Below the pieces are notes generated by a model that was not told the origin of the DNA, made no database searches, and was given only the letters and a program-made list of their open reading frames with translations. From NCBI GenBank assembly GCA_019614645.1, contig JABWDB010000021.1, forward strand, positions 372,001-436,000: a stretch of DNA of 64,000 nucleotides, given 5' to 3'. The DNA is from Stratiolaelaps scimitus. Lineage: Eukaryota > Arthropoda > Arachnida > Mesostigmata > Laelapidae. The position numbers were made by a program, and so were the translations under genes. This document shows, in pieces, positions 48,425 through 59,600 of the stretch (position 1 is its first letter; every line of letters begins with the position of its first letter).

Positions 48425-51400
48425 TTTCACAACGAAAAGCGACAATATATATATATATATAACGCCGGCAGAGGTCTGAAGGCTGACGAAGTTCTTTCTA
48501 AATTCAATGCTTGAACCAAGTCGGTGTTGACACGTTCAAAAATGGACAAAAAAGGGTTTATATTCAAATTAGAGACCTAGTTGTACAGATGGCTGCAAAA
48601 TGGCTTAAACAGTTTATAAAATATGAAAGAGGCAGGTTATATTCATGGGCGCGGTCGCTAGACATGTAAATAAATAGGTAACACACTTCAGTTGACGGGT
48701 AGCAATGATCGCGAAAAGTGACGAGAAACTAGGAATCTTTAGTTAGTACGAACTATTTATGCTGCTAATGGAAAACAACAATGAAACCCTAAAACTGAGG
48801 CGGAGAGCCGAAGAAAGAAAAAGGATTACAAGGATTGGGAATGAAGGCAAGCAGAAGGATTACGCCAAACAAAATCGTATTGTGGGGGTGATGTCGAATC
48901 AAAGTGGTGGACTTGATGTAGGCGTTGTTAAGCGGAAGGAAGTTTAGCTTTGCAAGAAAATGGTGAAGAACAAACAACGCACTTGAAAATGAAAACGAAG
49001 GAAAGAATGATACGCCATTGACAATTCAAACACAAAGAGAGAGAAAGAGAGGGAGGGAGCGAGCGCGAGAACGCGTGAGAAAATGTTTCCATAAGCTAAA
49101 GAGAAATGGCAACAAATGGAGAGGAATGTATTAGAGTGCCTAACCATATGGTTATGAAAACAGAGAGAAGGATAGAGATTCAAAATAAGATAGAATTCAC
49201 AAGGCAAAATATACACAGTAAAGTGTATAACGAAGGGAATGAGACCGTGAGCCATGCAATGCGATGCCGCGTGATAACCCAAAATGATTCGGTAAGAACT
49301 CCAGCAAGACGAGAGGTACCACGAACGGGCGAAGAAAAACATTAAAATGGATAGATCGTGAGAGATGATAAATAATATCGAAATGCCTGGTGGTTGTGGC
49401 GATGATGATGCAAATTGATGTCATTTCTGCTGCTGCTTCTGATGATGATGATTGAAGCCGTAAGTGGAATATTAGAACGGGCAGGTGATATGATACTGAT
49501 GACTTCGTACACACTAACAAAGAGTAGACTAGCTTCTGGTCGCCCATTCGCTACACTTGATTAAGTGAGACGGGGCGACCTCAATTAGACAGAGCAGGCA
49601 ACTGGAGCGGGCAGTAGAAAGGAACTCAGTATGGAGAGAGTAAAGAAACTAAAGAGAGGAAGAGAGAGAGGACCTAAGCAAGTGATGTGTGATGATAGAG
49701 AACGGTGATGATGGTGATGATGATGATAATAATAGTTGACAGATAGAGAAAGAGAGTGTTCCAGCGCCTGCAAACTTGCAAATACTTTTAGACAGCGAAC
49801 TGACAGGAGATTTCAATAAGACGATAGATGTTTTTTGCGTCTAAGCAAAAAAACATATATGATACTAACATTAACGAATTGAGAGTACCGATAGAACCGA
49901 TTATGGACAAGGTTAGCTCTAAAGAAATGAAGAAATAATGCTATGAGGCTAATGAACATCTCAATAGAATGACAAATTCGACTCAATTGAGCAAACCTAT
50001 TATGACGGACAAGTTCTAAGATAAAATACAAACATTTGGCTTCGGTACTAAGGATGAAAAGAGCAGACAAATATTGAAACTTACACTGCAAGACATTGTA
50101 GTGACAACTACGTCGAAAATCATAACGGGAAGAACGCGAGTATGGGATGCCATCTTGCGAACGAGAGACAAAAACCTATTATATATATATATATATATAT
50201 AATACAACATCTAAATATAAATAGGGAGCAGGGAGAATGCTATTCACGAATAGTGCGCTGTGAATTCCATGTTTTGTACACTCTATCGAGTTAAGAAGTC
50301 AAATCTAGTTCACTTGTGGTAATACCTCTATGCAGACTCTTGCGAGAAACAACAGTAATTGTAATAAGAATAACGATGATAACAAAAATAATGTGAAGCC
50401 CCCTGCCTTCTGTCCCTTATTATCTCCCAATAACGAAAACTACTGCTGCTGATGATGATGGTAGTAATTCATGGAGTAATTTTTTCAATCAAGCACACGC
50501 CTGCCTGCCTCCATAAATGGATCACAGATTGTATATCATCTTCCCCCCTCAAGATCATGACCATAATAGATACCACCTCCAACAACAAATTCCCTCGATT
50601 CCGATACGTTCGTGATGACATCGAGGATCATGATAATTAAACGTATGATGATAATAATAGTAATAATAATGTGAATAGAATTAACCTTCATTGAATTGAT
50701 AAATGTCGAGGCAAAAAAATGGGAGGGTTGTACCGAAGCAATTCTCAGCTTGACCTCCCTTTATCGTCGTAAATATTCCCTATTATTGAAGTAATACTAA
50801 TTTCAAAAATTAATTCGTGACTACGTTGACACTGCTGATGTTACGATATTGACACAGCATGGTAGAAAGAAGGAAATCATAATTACGGGAGGTCAATAGG
50901 GCCAATTGTTCTCTAAATCATCTTTATGTGAGGTGGTCATGCTGTTACTATTACTCATGATACCAATTTGATCTTCAACGCGACCTCAGGAAAGAAACCA
51001 CTAAGTATTGCGTCATCTGCGTCTCAATGTAAACAACAAATAAGAAACTCTTTATATCGGCGTTTGCATGTGTCGAACATTGGAGAGCGTCTCGGCTAAC
51101 CTTGAAACAATGGACGTTAGCGTATAAGTTGTATTTGTTGCTCGGTTGGGGCAACAACACAATTCGATGGATCGATCCCTTACTGTGCTGGTGTCATATC
51201 TCTCAGTGAGAGATTCGCAGACAGATTCAAGCTGCCTACGCTGCGCTAATCGCTGAAAGCCGAGACGGCCTCCGCATACGTTGGCTGTCGATAGATTGAA
51301 TGTATATTTGGTAACGTTTCTTTTGTAAATAGCAAATAGTAATGATAGCACTGAAGAAGGAAAATAGGAGGAGATGTACGGACACAGCAAAAAAGTAAAG

Positions 51401-52053
51401 CGCAACACTAAATACTTATTACTATTATTGTTAGTCTATATAGAGATGAGAGACGAAATGAGAAATTAGAGACATTCGAAGGCAAACAAAGGCATATAAC
51501 CCTCCAGTGTATAAACTTCCAATGTAAATAATAACAATAATTAATTATAATAATTATGAGAATAATAATAAATAACAAGGAATAAAATACTGCAAATGCG
51601 TCAGAGAACCAGCTTCTGTTGTGTGTTAATTGCTTACATTCTAGGAAAATATCCCACACTAGATTTCAAGTAATACGAATAATCAGAAATATGATTCGAA
51701 AACTATTACGAGGTACGGTCCTTTCCTGTAATCCATGATGTTTTAATAACGAGATTTCCCATTAATTGGGTAAATATAATCGACTAACTGCAATAGACAG
51801 ACAGAAATGTCGTGCGCTGAAATACCTTCTGCGTACAGATTTTATTGTCTGGCAGTTTGCTCAGATCTGCTTGGGGAGAACGGTAAGTTCTGTGGCATTA
51901 GGGATGGTGAGGTACATGTGGTGGCAAGTGGCGAGTACAGGTTCAAAACGGGGCCTCTGTTGTCATTCGCTGCGACGCCTTGATGCAGTAAGTATCAAGA
52001 GCAGCAGCGGCTTTCTTCAAGGGTCCAGAGAAGGAAGCTAGGCTGTGGATGAC
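48425..52053. other. Spacer with AG-rich, GAT and TA repeats, no gene recognised
   Basis: TA runs lie at 48445-48460 and 50179-50200. AG-rich tracts (49030-49080 and 49640-49672) and GAT runs (49706-49728) dominate. Overlapping frames on both strands (for example 48944-49342, minus) carry no domain. Confidence 0.4.
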
Positions 52054-52302
52054 CTAGAAGAAGCAAGATCGAATCGAGCTTGCATTACGTGAATTACTGT
52101 GACGTCCATCAATGCGAGTAATATTATCTGACTCCCGCTGTGCTCTAATCATGCTGTTCAAGGGTTGAGACAGATTGCTGGCAAAGTTCTTTGAGATTCG
52201 GTTACAGAAATTCCGACGCTGGTCTTTCCCAGCGTAGAGGAGGTAGAATTTGCCCTGTTCCCTGCGGGTGTGGCTTGTGTCCCATTGCCTGTTGGTGAAC
52301 AA
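52054..52302 (-). pseudogene. Possible RTE-like LINE endonuclease fragment
   Basis: The minus-strand frame reads GKFYLLYAGKDQRRNF, then FASNLSQPLNSMIRAQ and NITRIDGRH. The order and spacing resemble the region of RTE/BovB-type endonucleases where a YSG-like strand is followed by a P(I/L)SxR(I/L) turn and a NIT strand. The key catalytic residues lie outside, and an overlapping frame at 52158-52469 would be needed for the upstream part. The resemblance is judged from memory of the family and is weak. Confidence 0.25.
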
Positions 52303-52630
52303 TAGATTTGCTCTTCACCGAGAGCTGGATCAATAGATTTGCTAGAGTCATGTGGTCCGTTGATTATGTACGAGAGAGACATCTGGCCACCTGTTAGAAT
52401 AATGGTTTCTATTTTCTGCAATATGTGACACCTGAAAGAAGTGGCGTTCTCCTTGTTCTTGTTAGGCACATTTTCAGAGTGGTGGGGCTTGATTTTGTTG
52501 CCTGAATTGAATGCAGCTGTCTACCAATGTGTCCCCTTCGTTTGTATTTTTACGAAATATTAAATGCCGAATCTTTTTTATCCACTCCAACGTGTATCCT
52601 GTATATATTCTTATTTAAAAACTTTTGAAG

Positions 52631-52686
52631 TTTTTTAGAGCGACAACCAAAGACTATTTAAAGACTTTTTTTAGAGCGACAACCAA
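52631..52686 (+). repeat. Short direct repeat, period about 36 bp
   Basis: TTTTTAGAGCGACAACCAA occurs twice, around 52632-52650 and 52668-52686, with related sequence between. It is a local tandem duplication in the spacer beyond the 3' end of the myosin gene. Confidence 0.7.
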
Positions 52687-52779
52687 GCAAAAGTGATTTG
52701 AATCCATGAATTGAATTCAGAAACCTGCTCAGCTGGTTAAAATGAAAATAAATAATGTGCAAGAGTATGAAATGATACA

Positions 52780-53431
52780 TTTATTCCCTATAATAACGGT
52801 CACGGCTAGTGGACGACATATGTCCACGGTTGTTTCTCCTGGCTGTTTGTGCCCGTTTTCACTTCGAAGTTTGCGCAGTCCCAGCAACGGAGCCTCGTCC
52901 AATTGGTGCGCATGGTTTGTTCGTGTGGGTGTAACAGTACACGAGCATACATTTTTCTATCTGTTGTTCTCTAACCATCCCCCAGAGATCACAAGTTAAC
53001 AGCGTTTCTCATCAACAGTATTTATGTAAATATAAACTTGGTCTTATTTGCTGAGTATTGCTTTTGTTGTTGCATTATTTCACGAATCTATCGTCATCAT
53101 TATTGCTGCTTCTTTTGTGTTATCTTGATTTGCATATCGCTTTCTGTGCATATCGCTTGTTTTCTGCTGAAGGCGCCAAGCTTGCAGAATCTAATTATAA
53201 GCCTGTGATGACAAGCAATTGGCAGTATGCGTTATGTAAAGGCCCTGGTGTCATTTGATCGAGCGACGATCAACTGTCAACTACCCTATAACAAAAACAG
53301 GGCGTACACATCGACGGGGGCCTCTTCAAGCTTAAGCGGTCGGCTACTAAATCGCCGTAAAACCACATTGCATGGGGCAAAGGCCTGAAATGAAGTTGTT
53401 CAAACTTCAGAGTCTCTCTCTAGAGAGTAAT
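52780..53431 (-). other. Probable 3' UTR of the myosin heavy chain gene
   Basis: The sequence follows the myosin stop codon on the minus strand and holds no supported gene. TTTATT at 52780-52785 reads AATAAA on the minus strand and is one candidate polyadenylation signal. The true 3' end is not decided by the sequence. Confidence 0.3.
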
Positions 53432-53674
53432 TCAGAGTTCAGGGGTTACTCCACGCTGAGCTTGACGAGCTCTGAATTTCGCTAGGTTATTCTCTGCGGT
53501 GTCGGCGCGTGCCTCAGCATCCTCTAGCTCCTGTTGACATTTGCGATACTTGCTCATGCTCATAGATGCAATCTCCTCTGCCTCTTCGATCTGGCGCTGA
53601 TACTCGCGCATTTTGTGTTGCATTCGGTCCACAACGTCCTGTAACCTCTGGTGGTTCTTCTGGTCCTCTTCAAC
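53432..53674 (-). CDS. Mhc: Myosin heavy chain terminal exon
   Basis: The exon is 243 nt with stop TGA at 53432-53434, 80 residues from [19 protein letters not shown] to GVTPEL. The EEDQKNHQR and [10 protein letters not shown] blocks are the hallmark of the myosin II C-terminus. The acceptor is CATTGCAG. Confidence 0.9.
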   Translation of the reverse strand, partial: VEEDQKNHQRLQDVVDRMQHKMREYQRQIEEAEEIASMSMSKYRKCQQELEDAEARADTAENNLAKFRARQAQRGVTPEL

Positions 53675-56600
53675 CTGCAATGACAGAATAAACGGCAAAC
53701 GAAGCTTAGTATTTTACTCACTAAATCATTTTCGTTAGGTTCTACGCCGAAACAAATGGTGGTGTATAAACAAGTGTACCGTTGGTTACCAACCTGGAAC
53801 ATAAGTTCTTTGATACGTCGCTCGTCTTTTCGATAATTCTTAGCAGTATCCGCATGCCGCCTCTTTTCGTTTTCCAGCTCAACAGCAGCTTGACGGCACC
53901 TGGCCTCTAAGGCAGCAATCTGCTTACGTCCCGCAGCCAAAGCTGCAGCTTCAGCCAGATCCAACCTCTCCTGTAATTCGCGAACCTGATGCTCGCAATT
54001 CTTCAATGACTTCTCCAAGCCTGCAGAATGATTCTGCTCCTGTGCCAATTCGTCAGCTAGACGAGCACAGTCAACCATAGCCTTCTTGGCAACTTCCTCT
54101 TGATGCCGCACGTTGGCTATTGCTTCATCCAGGTCGCCCTGCAACGCGACGAGCTCGCCCTCGAGCTTCCTTTTCTGCAATGATAGAGTGGCCATAGCAG
54201 CGGCAGTCTCGTTGGCCTGTGTCCGTAGTTCATCTACTTCAGCTTCAGCAGACTTTCTGCCCCTCTCGGACTGTTCATACAATTGTCTGGTTTCTTCCAG
54301 TGCACACTTCGTTTCGTTATAACGGCGTTCGGCTGCTGTGTAGGCCTTACGCATCTCATCGTGTGCGATTTGCTCCTGTTCGAGTGAATTTTGTAGCTCA
54401 TGAACCTGTTCCAACGAAAAATCATATTGAATTAGGAAGAACTCCTGGCTATGTCGACAAATCCAACAGATACCTTAGGTGTATTTTTTGTAGAAATACG
54501 TGCTAGTTACGATCCTGTAATATAAATAATCAAATTAACCTAAAGACAAAACCAACTCATTATCTCGATTGAACCGACACAATGGAGGAAACAGACAGCA
54601 TTAAAAGTGTAAAGCATACAATTGTGAACGTACCGTATCTTGGTATCGACGAATCGTTGCCTGTGCTTCAGAGATGGCTCTGTTTGCGTTCTCTAATTCG
54701 ATTTCCATTTTGTTAAGACTGGCCTCGAGTATCTTTTTCTTGTGCAGTGCATCCGCTTTAGCCCGAGCCTCACTCTCCAGAGCGGCTTGAAGTTGATCCA
54801 AAGCTTTCTGGAAGTTCCTACGAACTTCATTGAATTCTTCCTCTTTTTCCTGTAGTCTCTTTGAGCAATCCTGGCGAATTTGTTCTTTTTCGAGTTCAGC
54901 CCGAAGTAACTGGAATGTAAAAGAGATTCCAATACTTGTATTGTCCGATTACGTTTCAGAGTACCCGATGGTGTGATGCCGTTCTTACATTTTCGACAAC
55001 TGGGTGAATACAAAGCCCGCTACGAGCTTAGAATAGCACCGGGGTGGAACGGATTTTCGTTGAAGCATGAGTGAATAAGCCATCAACTTCACTGTGTGTT
55101 TGAGCAAACATTCAGCCAATAATACCAAAGTATTCTGGAATAGTACTTCATCCTGGAATCAAATTGTATTCAACTTCAAATTTGTTTACCAACGGTATTT
55201 TTAATACCGGTTGAATAATTGCTCTATTGGTTCTACGAAACGACTACCAACATAATATTTCCTAATATCCCTAACATATTGTTGCTAAAGGTATGATATT
55301 TTAGGACAACTTAGTCTGCGGATTGTAAGGAGTAAAATGAAATAAATACGTCTGAAGCTATTCTTCAACTTTTATATTTTATCCTTCCTTTTTTCATCGC
55401 CGTCAATGGACTTGTTGAGATACCTATTATTATTACATTAACATTATTAGTGTATTAAACAGCGCTGGCTCAGTCAAGAGCCCCCTGTATCAGATGAGAT
55501 ACCTCTCATACGAACATACTGTTAACGTACTCTGTACAAGCGACACCCCAACCACGGACAATATAGGAAATTTTCCAGGCTGACTCTAAGTCAACATTTA
55601 ATGTCCACGGTACAACTTCTTTAAGGACCTCTTTACATACAAATATGCAAGCACCCGATAGTAGTAAAAGATTGGATCTGATATCAAACATAGCTCTATT
55701 AATACTCTTGCGATAGAGCTTCTTATACATTCGGATGTCAGCCGAATTATGTGTTTCAAAAAACTTTCAACCACAAGTCAAGGTGTTTACCATAAAATCT
55801 TCAGAATGGCATGCGCATCTTATAACCCAAAGGTCTCCCTTAAACGCGATAGTGCCTCGACAGAAATAGACTCAAAGCAGAGATGACTGAGACTTAGCGG
55901 CCATCTGAACCCACCTTATTTTCTTGTTGTTCAATGGTAGCCTCGGCTTCTTCGCAGGCTGCGAGCGCATCGTCCCTTTCATTCTCAAGTTTCTTCCGTT
56001 GAACCAATAGATTCTGGATTGTGCAACCTTCTTCGCCGAGTTGATCCAGTACTTCCTTGAGCTCGTCCTGAAGATTCTTGTTCTCTCGCTTCATAGATTC
56101 GAGATGCTCGAGTGCCTCATCGTAGGCAGCTTTTGTCTTAAATAACTCGGTCGAGTAGTTGCGACATTCCTGTTGATGTAAAATGAATGTTCCTTATCAC
56201 TCCACCAACGGAACTCCCCTCTCCGATTGATCGACTATTAAAATATAAGATTCTTAGAGCATTGAGTTCGAGAAAGGCAAGAAATTTAGCTTTCTAGATT
56301 AACACTCCAAACCATGAAGGTAAATTAGCAAGCTGGTAAAAATGTTATACCTTTTGAGAGGCATCAAGTTCATGGGCGAGATCCTCAACCTTAACTTTCC
56401 ATTCAGCGATAATCTTGTCGAATGCCTTCTGCTTCTTCTCTAGTCCAATCACCTAAAAACAGGCAGAACGATTTTTTTTTATATTTAAATATACCTATGC
56501 ATTCGTTTATAGCGTCTGTTGCTATGTAGCGATATGTACTAGGACAAAGTGCAATGGTTGTAACATTGGTTAGCTATTTCGGTATTTCAAGTATGCTCGT

Positions 56601-59600
56601 ATATAGTAAAATAGTACAATGAGACCAAATTCAGTCACTTCGTAGCGATTCAAAGAAGATAATTGGAAAGAACAATTTCAGTTTCATCATCTCACCTATT
56701 AAGGTCATTTTACTTGAATCCTATGTTTCGTCCATTTCATTTGAAAAAAAATGTGAGCACAATCGGACAGTATATATATATATTAGCTTGACCCAAAACC
56801 GCAAGCAGGCGGCGCGAAAGCCGCTAGCATTCGGCTTTCGTTGGGCGTTAGAGATGGCAACCGCCGGAGCAGGTCCCTCAGACTTGCATTTTTACAAGAA
56901 AAATGTCAGGTTTAGGTTTCACAAGAAGAAATGTCTAGCTGAAATCTATCGAAGGTTGGTTAGCGGGCACGGCCATATTGCCCTGAATCGACGACAGGTG
57001 TGCCATTTGTGTGCGCAGTTTAGGTAAGGCTGCTGGGACATTAATGAACATCGAGGGCACCTACCCCTTCTCGATTCTCAGTTCGACAAACGGATCGAGA
57101 TAATCGAAAAAACTTTTGAGCAAACTAGAGCTTGGTCATTGACGACTTTGTCTGCTAAAATTGGCGTGCCTCGTGACACATGTCGTTGAATTATTAAAAA
57201 TAATCTGAGAATGCAAAAATTTGTTAGTACATATACTATACACTAACAAATTTTTCCACATCAAATGTATACCTTCTTTTTCTTAATAAATGTGTTGTTG
57301 AATCGAAAATTGAATTGATGCAGAAAAAAAATGCCAAATGGGTCCCTTATAAACCCGGTTCTGGCCAACTGAAAATGCTTGAGGAGTGTTCGCGAGACAA
57401 TTTGAGGATATATAGGCAGCAAAAGTGTCGCTTAGGGCATAATCGTTGCAGTGGACGAGACATGGGTCAGCCTGTATAGGGGAGCAGAAACTACAAAATA
57501 GATTCGAGCCAAAAGTAATGGTAGCACTTGACATGGATTTCAACGGAATTCGCTACTACGAAGTTTTGGGCTCAAAAGAAAAAATTGACTCGAAATCTCA
57601 AGTTCTTGAAGGATCTCATGAATAATTGGCATGACAATAGGAAGCACCGAGTGTGGCTGCTCGATGACAATGTTAAGGCACATCGTAACGATGAAATTAC
57701 ATCCTGGCTTAAGGACAACAAGATTGAGCGATGGCACCGCTATTCTCCCGATTTAAACCCGCGTGACTAGAGTTGCTTCCATCGATTAAAGAGGGATATG
57801 GGTGGCAAAAGGTATGCAAACATCCATTACTCCGAGAGGCCTTAAATGACGAAGTTATATGGTAATAGAAATGGTGCATACTTAGCCATTAGAAGGCTGC
57901 CAGAACTCTGGGACCAGTGTATAGATAAAAGAGGTGCATACCTCTAGCTCATACTAAAAAATCTTTGTTTTAGCTTACTTAGTTTAGCCGATATTGAAAT
58001 TTATAGTCTTATAAATTTTGGGTCAACCTAATATATATATATATATATATATATTTCTGTCGAAAAGCAACGCAGATCGAACTCTAGAATGCGTAGTCGA
58101 CCTTCCGTGTCATTATTATGCAAAATCGTCACTGGACACCTACCTCATTACGTAGTCGATCGCAGTTAGCTTGACAATCTCCGAGTTCCTGTAAAAGTTG
58201 AGCCTTGTTTTTCTCCAACGCGGAAATCTGAAAGGCCATAACGACTAAGAGATTAGCTGAATGTCCCATCGCGCCACGGGTTAGGTCTGCTGTACCGGAG
58301 GTTGTGATGCTTAAAGATTAAAGTCCCCCGACGTAAATTAAAATTGAATTTCAACCAGGCTATTACTCGTTAACTTTTTTTTTTTTTTTTTTTTTAAGAG
58401 GGGTGTTGGCATGCTTATGCATGCCAACACCATGGCCGCCCCCCCTTATGGAACTGTTGACGATGTTCAACAGCACCACCCTTCCCGGTATCGCTTATCG
58501 CATTCTTCAGTAAAGGGTGAGGTTTCGGGAGTTTTGTGGAGTCTGAGGTTCAGATTTGAACCTCAGACTCCACAAAACTCCCTTTTTGGTACTGCCTACC
58601 TTGTCCACCACGCCATGCCCGCAGGCTAGTACTCGTTAACTGTCATCTAGTATCTAAACTAAACTTTTTCGGGCTGACTCTCAGCCAACATTTAACGTCC
58701 ACGGTACCGCTTTCGCATTGCTTCGTCATCTAGTATCAGCCTCAATCTTATAATTAGTGGCTCCATTGGTTTGGTGAAAGTTGCTCGGCAAAGATGAAAA
58801 GTACAGTTAATGGCATTACATATTTACGATTTATATACTACACTGTAACTTGTTGCACAAAACGATTCATTTAATAACAAGCAGTGTAGGATATATTATA
58901 ATTTTGGAGCAACTATGCTCCCAAATGTATCGTACGTTCCGTTTCTGATTATCAGGCCACAAAAAGGGTTCAGTAAAATAGAATGTCACACTGTTATATT
59001 TGCTGAAATGAATAACCTTTGTCTCATGAGCTTCGCAGATTTGACGGGTCTCATGGAGTTGTACAGCTAACTTCTTATTCTCCTCTTCGAGCGGTGGAAT
59101 CGTGTTAATAATCAATTCGTTGTATTTATTCCTCCACGCTTCCGCTTCTTCGGCAATTTTGGCAAGATGGCGCTGCAAATCATTCTTGGCAATCTCCTCT
59201 TCTTCAAGGGACGCCTGTATTGTTTCAACTGAGTGCTCAGCCGCACGTTGGCGACCTTCGGCGGCTGCTCGTTCCTGTGAGAACAATCGTTAATATTAGA
59301 GACAGAACTGACACACGAAAACTATAAAATTAGTTCGAGTAAACGATACAATTTCGATACCAAATTTTCATTGCCTCGTCAGTCGACCATCTGATAGCGT
59401 GACGTGTGGTTGTTTCTAGGTTGTCAGTGCTTTGTATTTGATGAAAAGACAAAGTCTCAATGACAGTATAGTTGATTTGCAAGCTGGAAGTAGGATCTAA
59501 GGTCGACTAATCAATCTTATAATTTACCCTGTTTTCGTGATCCGCCCTGCGTGTTGCGTCCTCTGCCTGTGTGGCCAGGGCACTCTTAGTTTTGCTTAAA

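Larger units (their letters stand above)
56783..58031 (+). mobile_element. Tc1/mariner-type DNA transposon, inactive
   Basis: The element is 1249 bp. Its 5' end TTAGCTTGACCCAAAA and the reverse complement of its 3' end TTAGGTTGACCCAAAA differ at one of 16 positions. TA dinucleotides at 56781-56782 and 58032-58033 fit the TA target duplication, though both lie inside (TA)n runs. Between the ends lies a broken transposase on the plus strand. It sits in a myosin intron in antisense to that gene. Size, termini, target and transposase all fit the mariner group. Confidence 0.9.
56453..58143 (-). other. Myosin intron of 1691 bp hosting a mariner element
   Basis: About three quarters of this intron is the antisense mariner copy at 56783-58031, flanked on both sides by TA repeats. 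Without the element the intron would be about 440 bp. Confidence 0.8.
58376..58621 (-). mobile_element. Retroposed insert with poly(A), possible SINE, two hairpins
   Basis: A 20-bp direct repeat flanks the insert: 58356-58375 and 58622-58641 share CAGGCTA, then one mismatch, then TACTCGTTAACT. Next to the left copy is a T run of about 20 (58376-58395), a poly(A) tail on the minus strand. A long target duplication plus an A tail is the signature of LINE-machinery retroposition. Read on the minus strand the body starts GCGGGCATGGCGTGGTGG (A-box-like TGGCGTGGTGG) and carries GGTTCAAATC (B-box-like) about 42 nt later, as in a tRNA-derived SINE. It contains a 26-bp perfect hairpin and a 13-bp hairpin. 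It lies in the sense orientation of the myosin transcript. No second copy is in the window. Confidence 0.65.
58228..59016 (-). other. Myosin intron of 789 bp carrying a retroposed insert
   Basis: Holds the 246-bp insert at 58376-58621 with its flanking duplications and, 30 bp beyond, the second copy of the GGCTGACTC repeat. The rest is unremarkable AT-rich intron. Confidence 0.75.
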
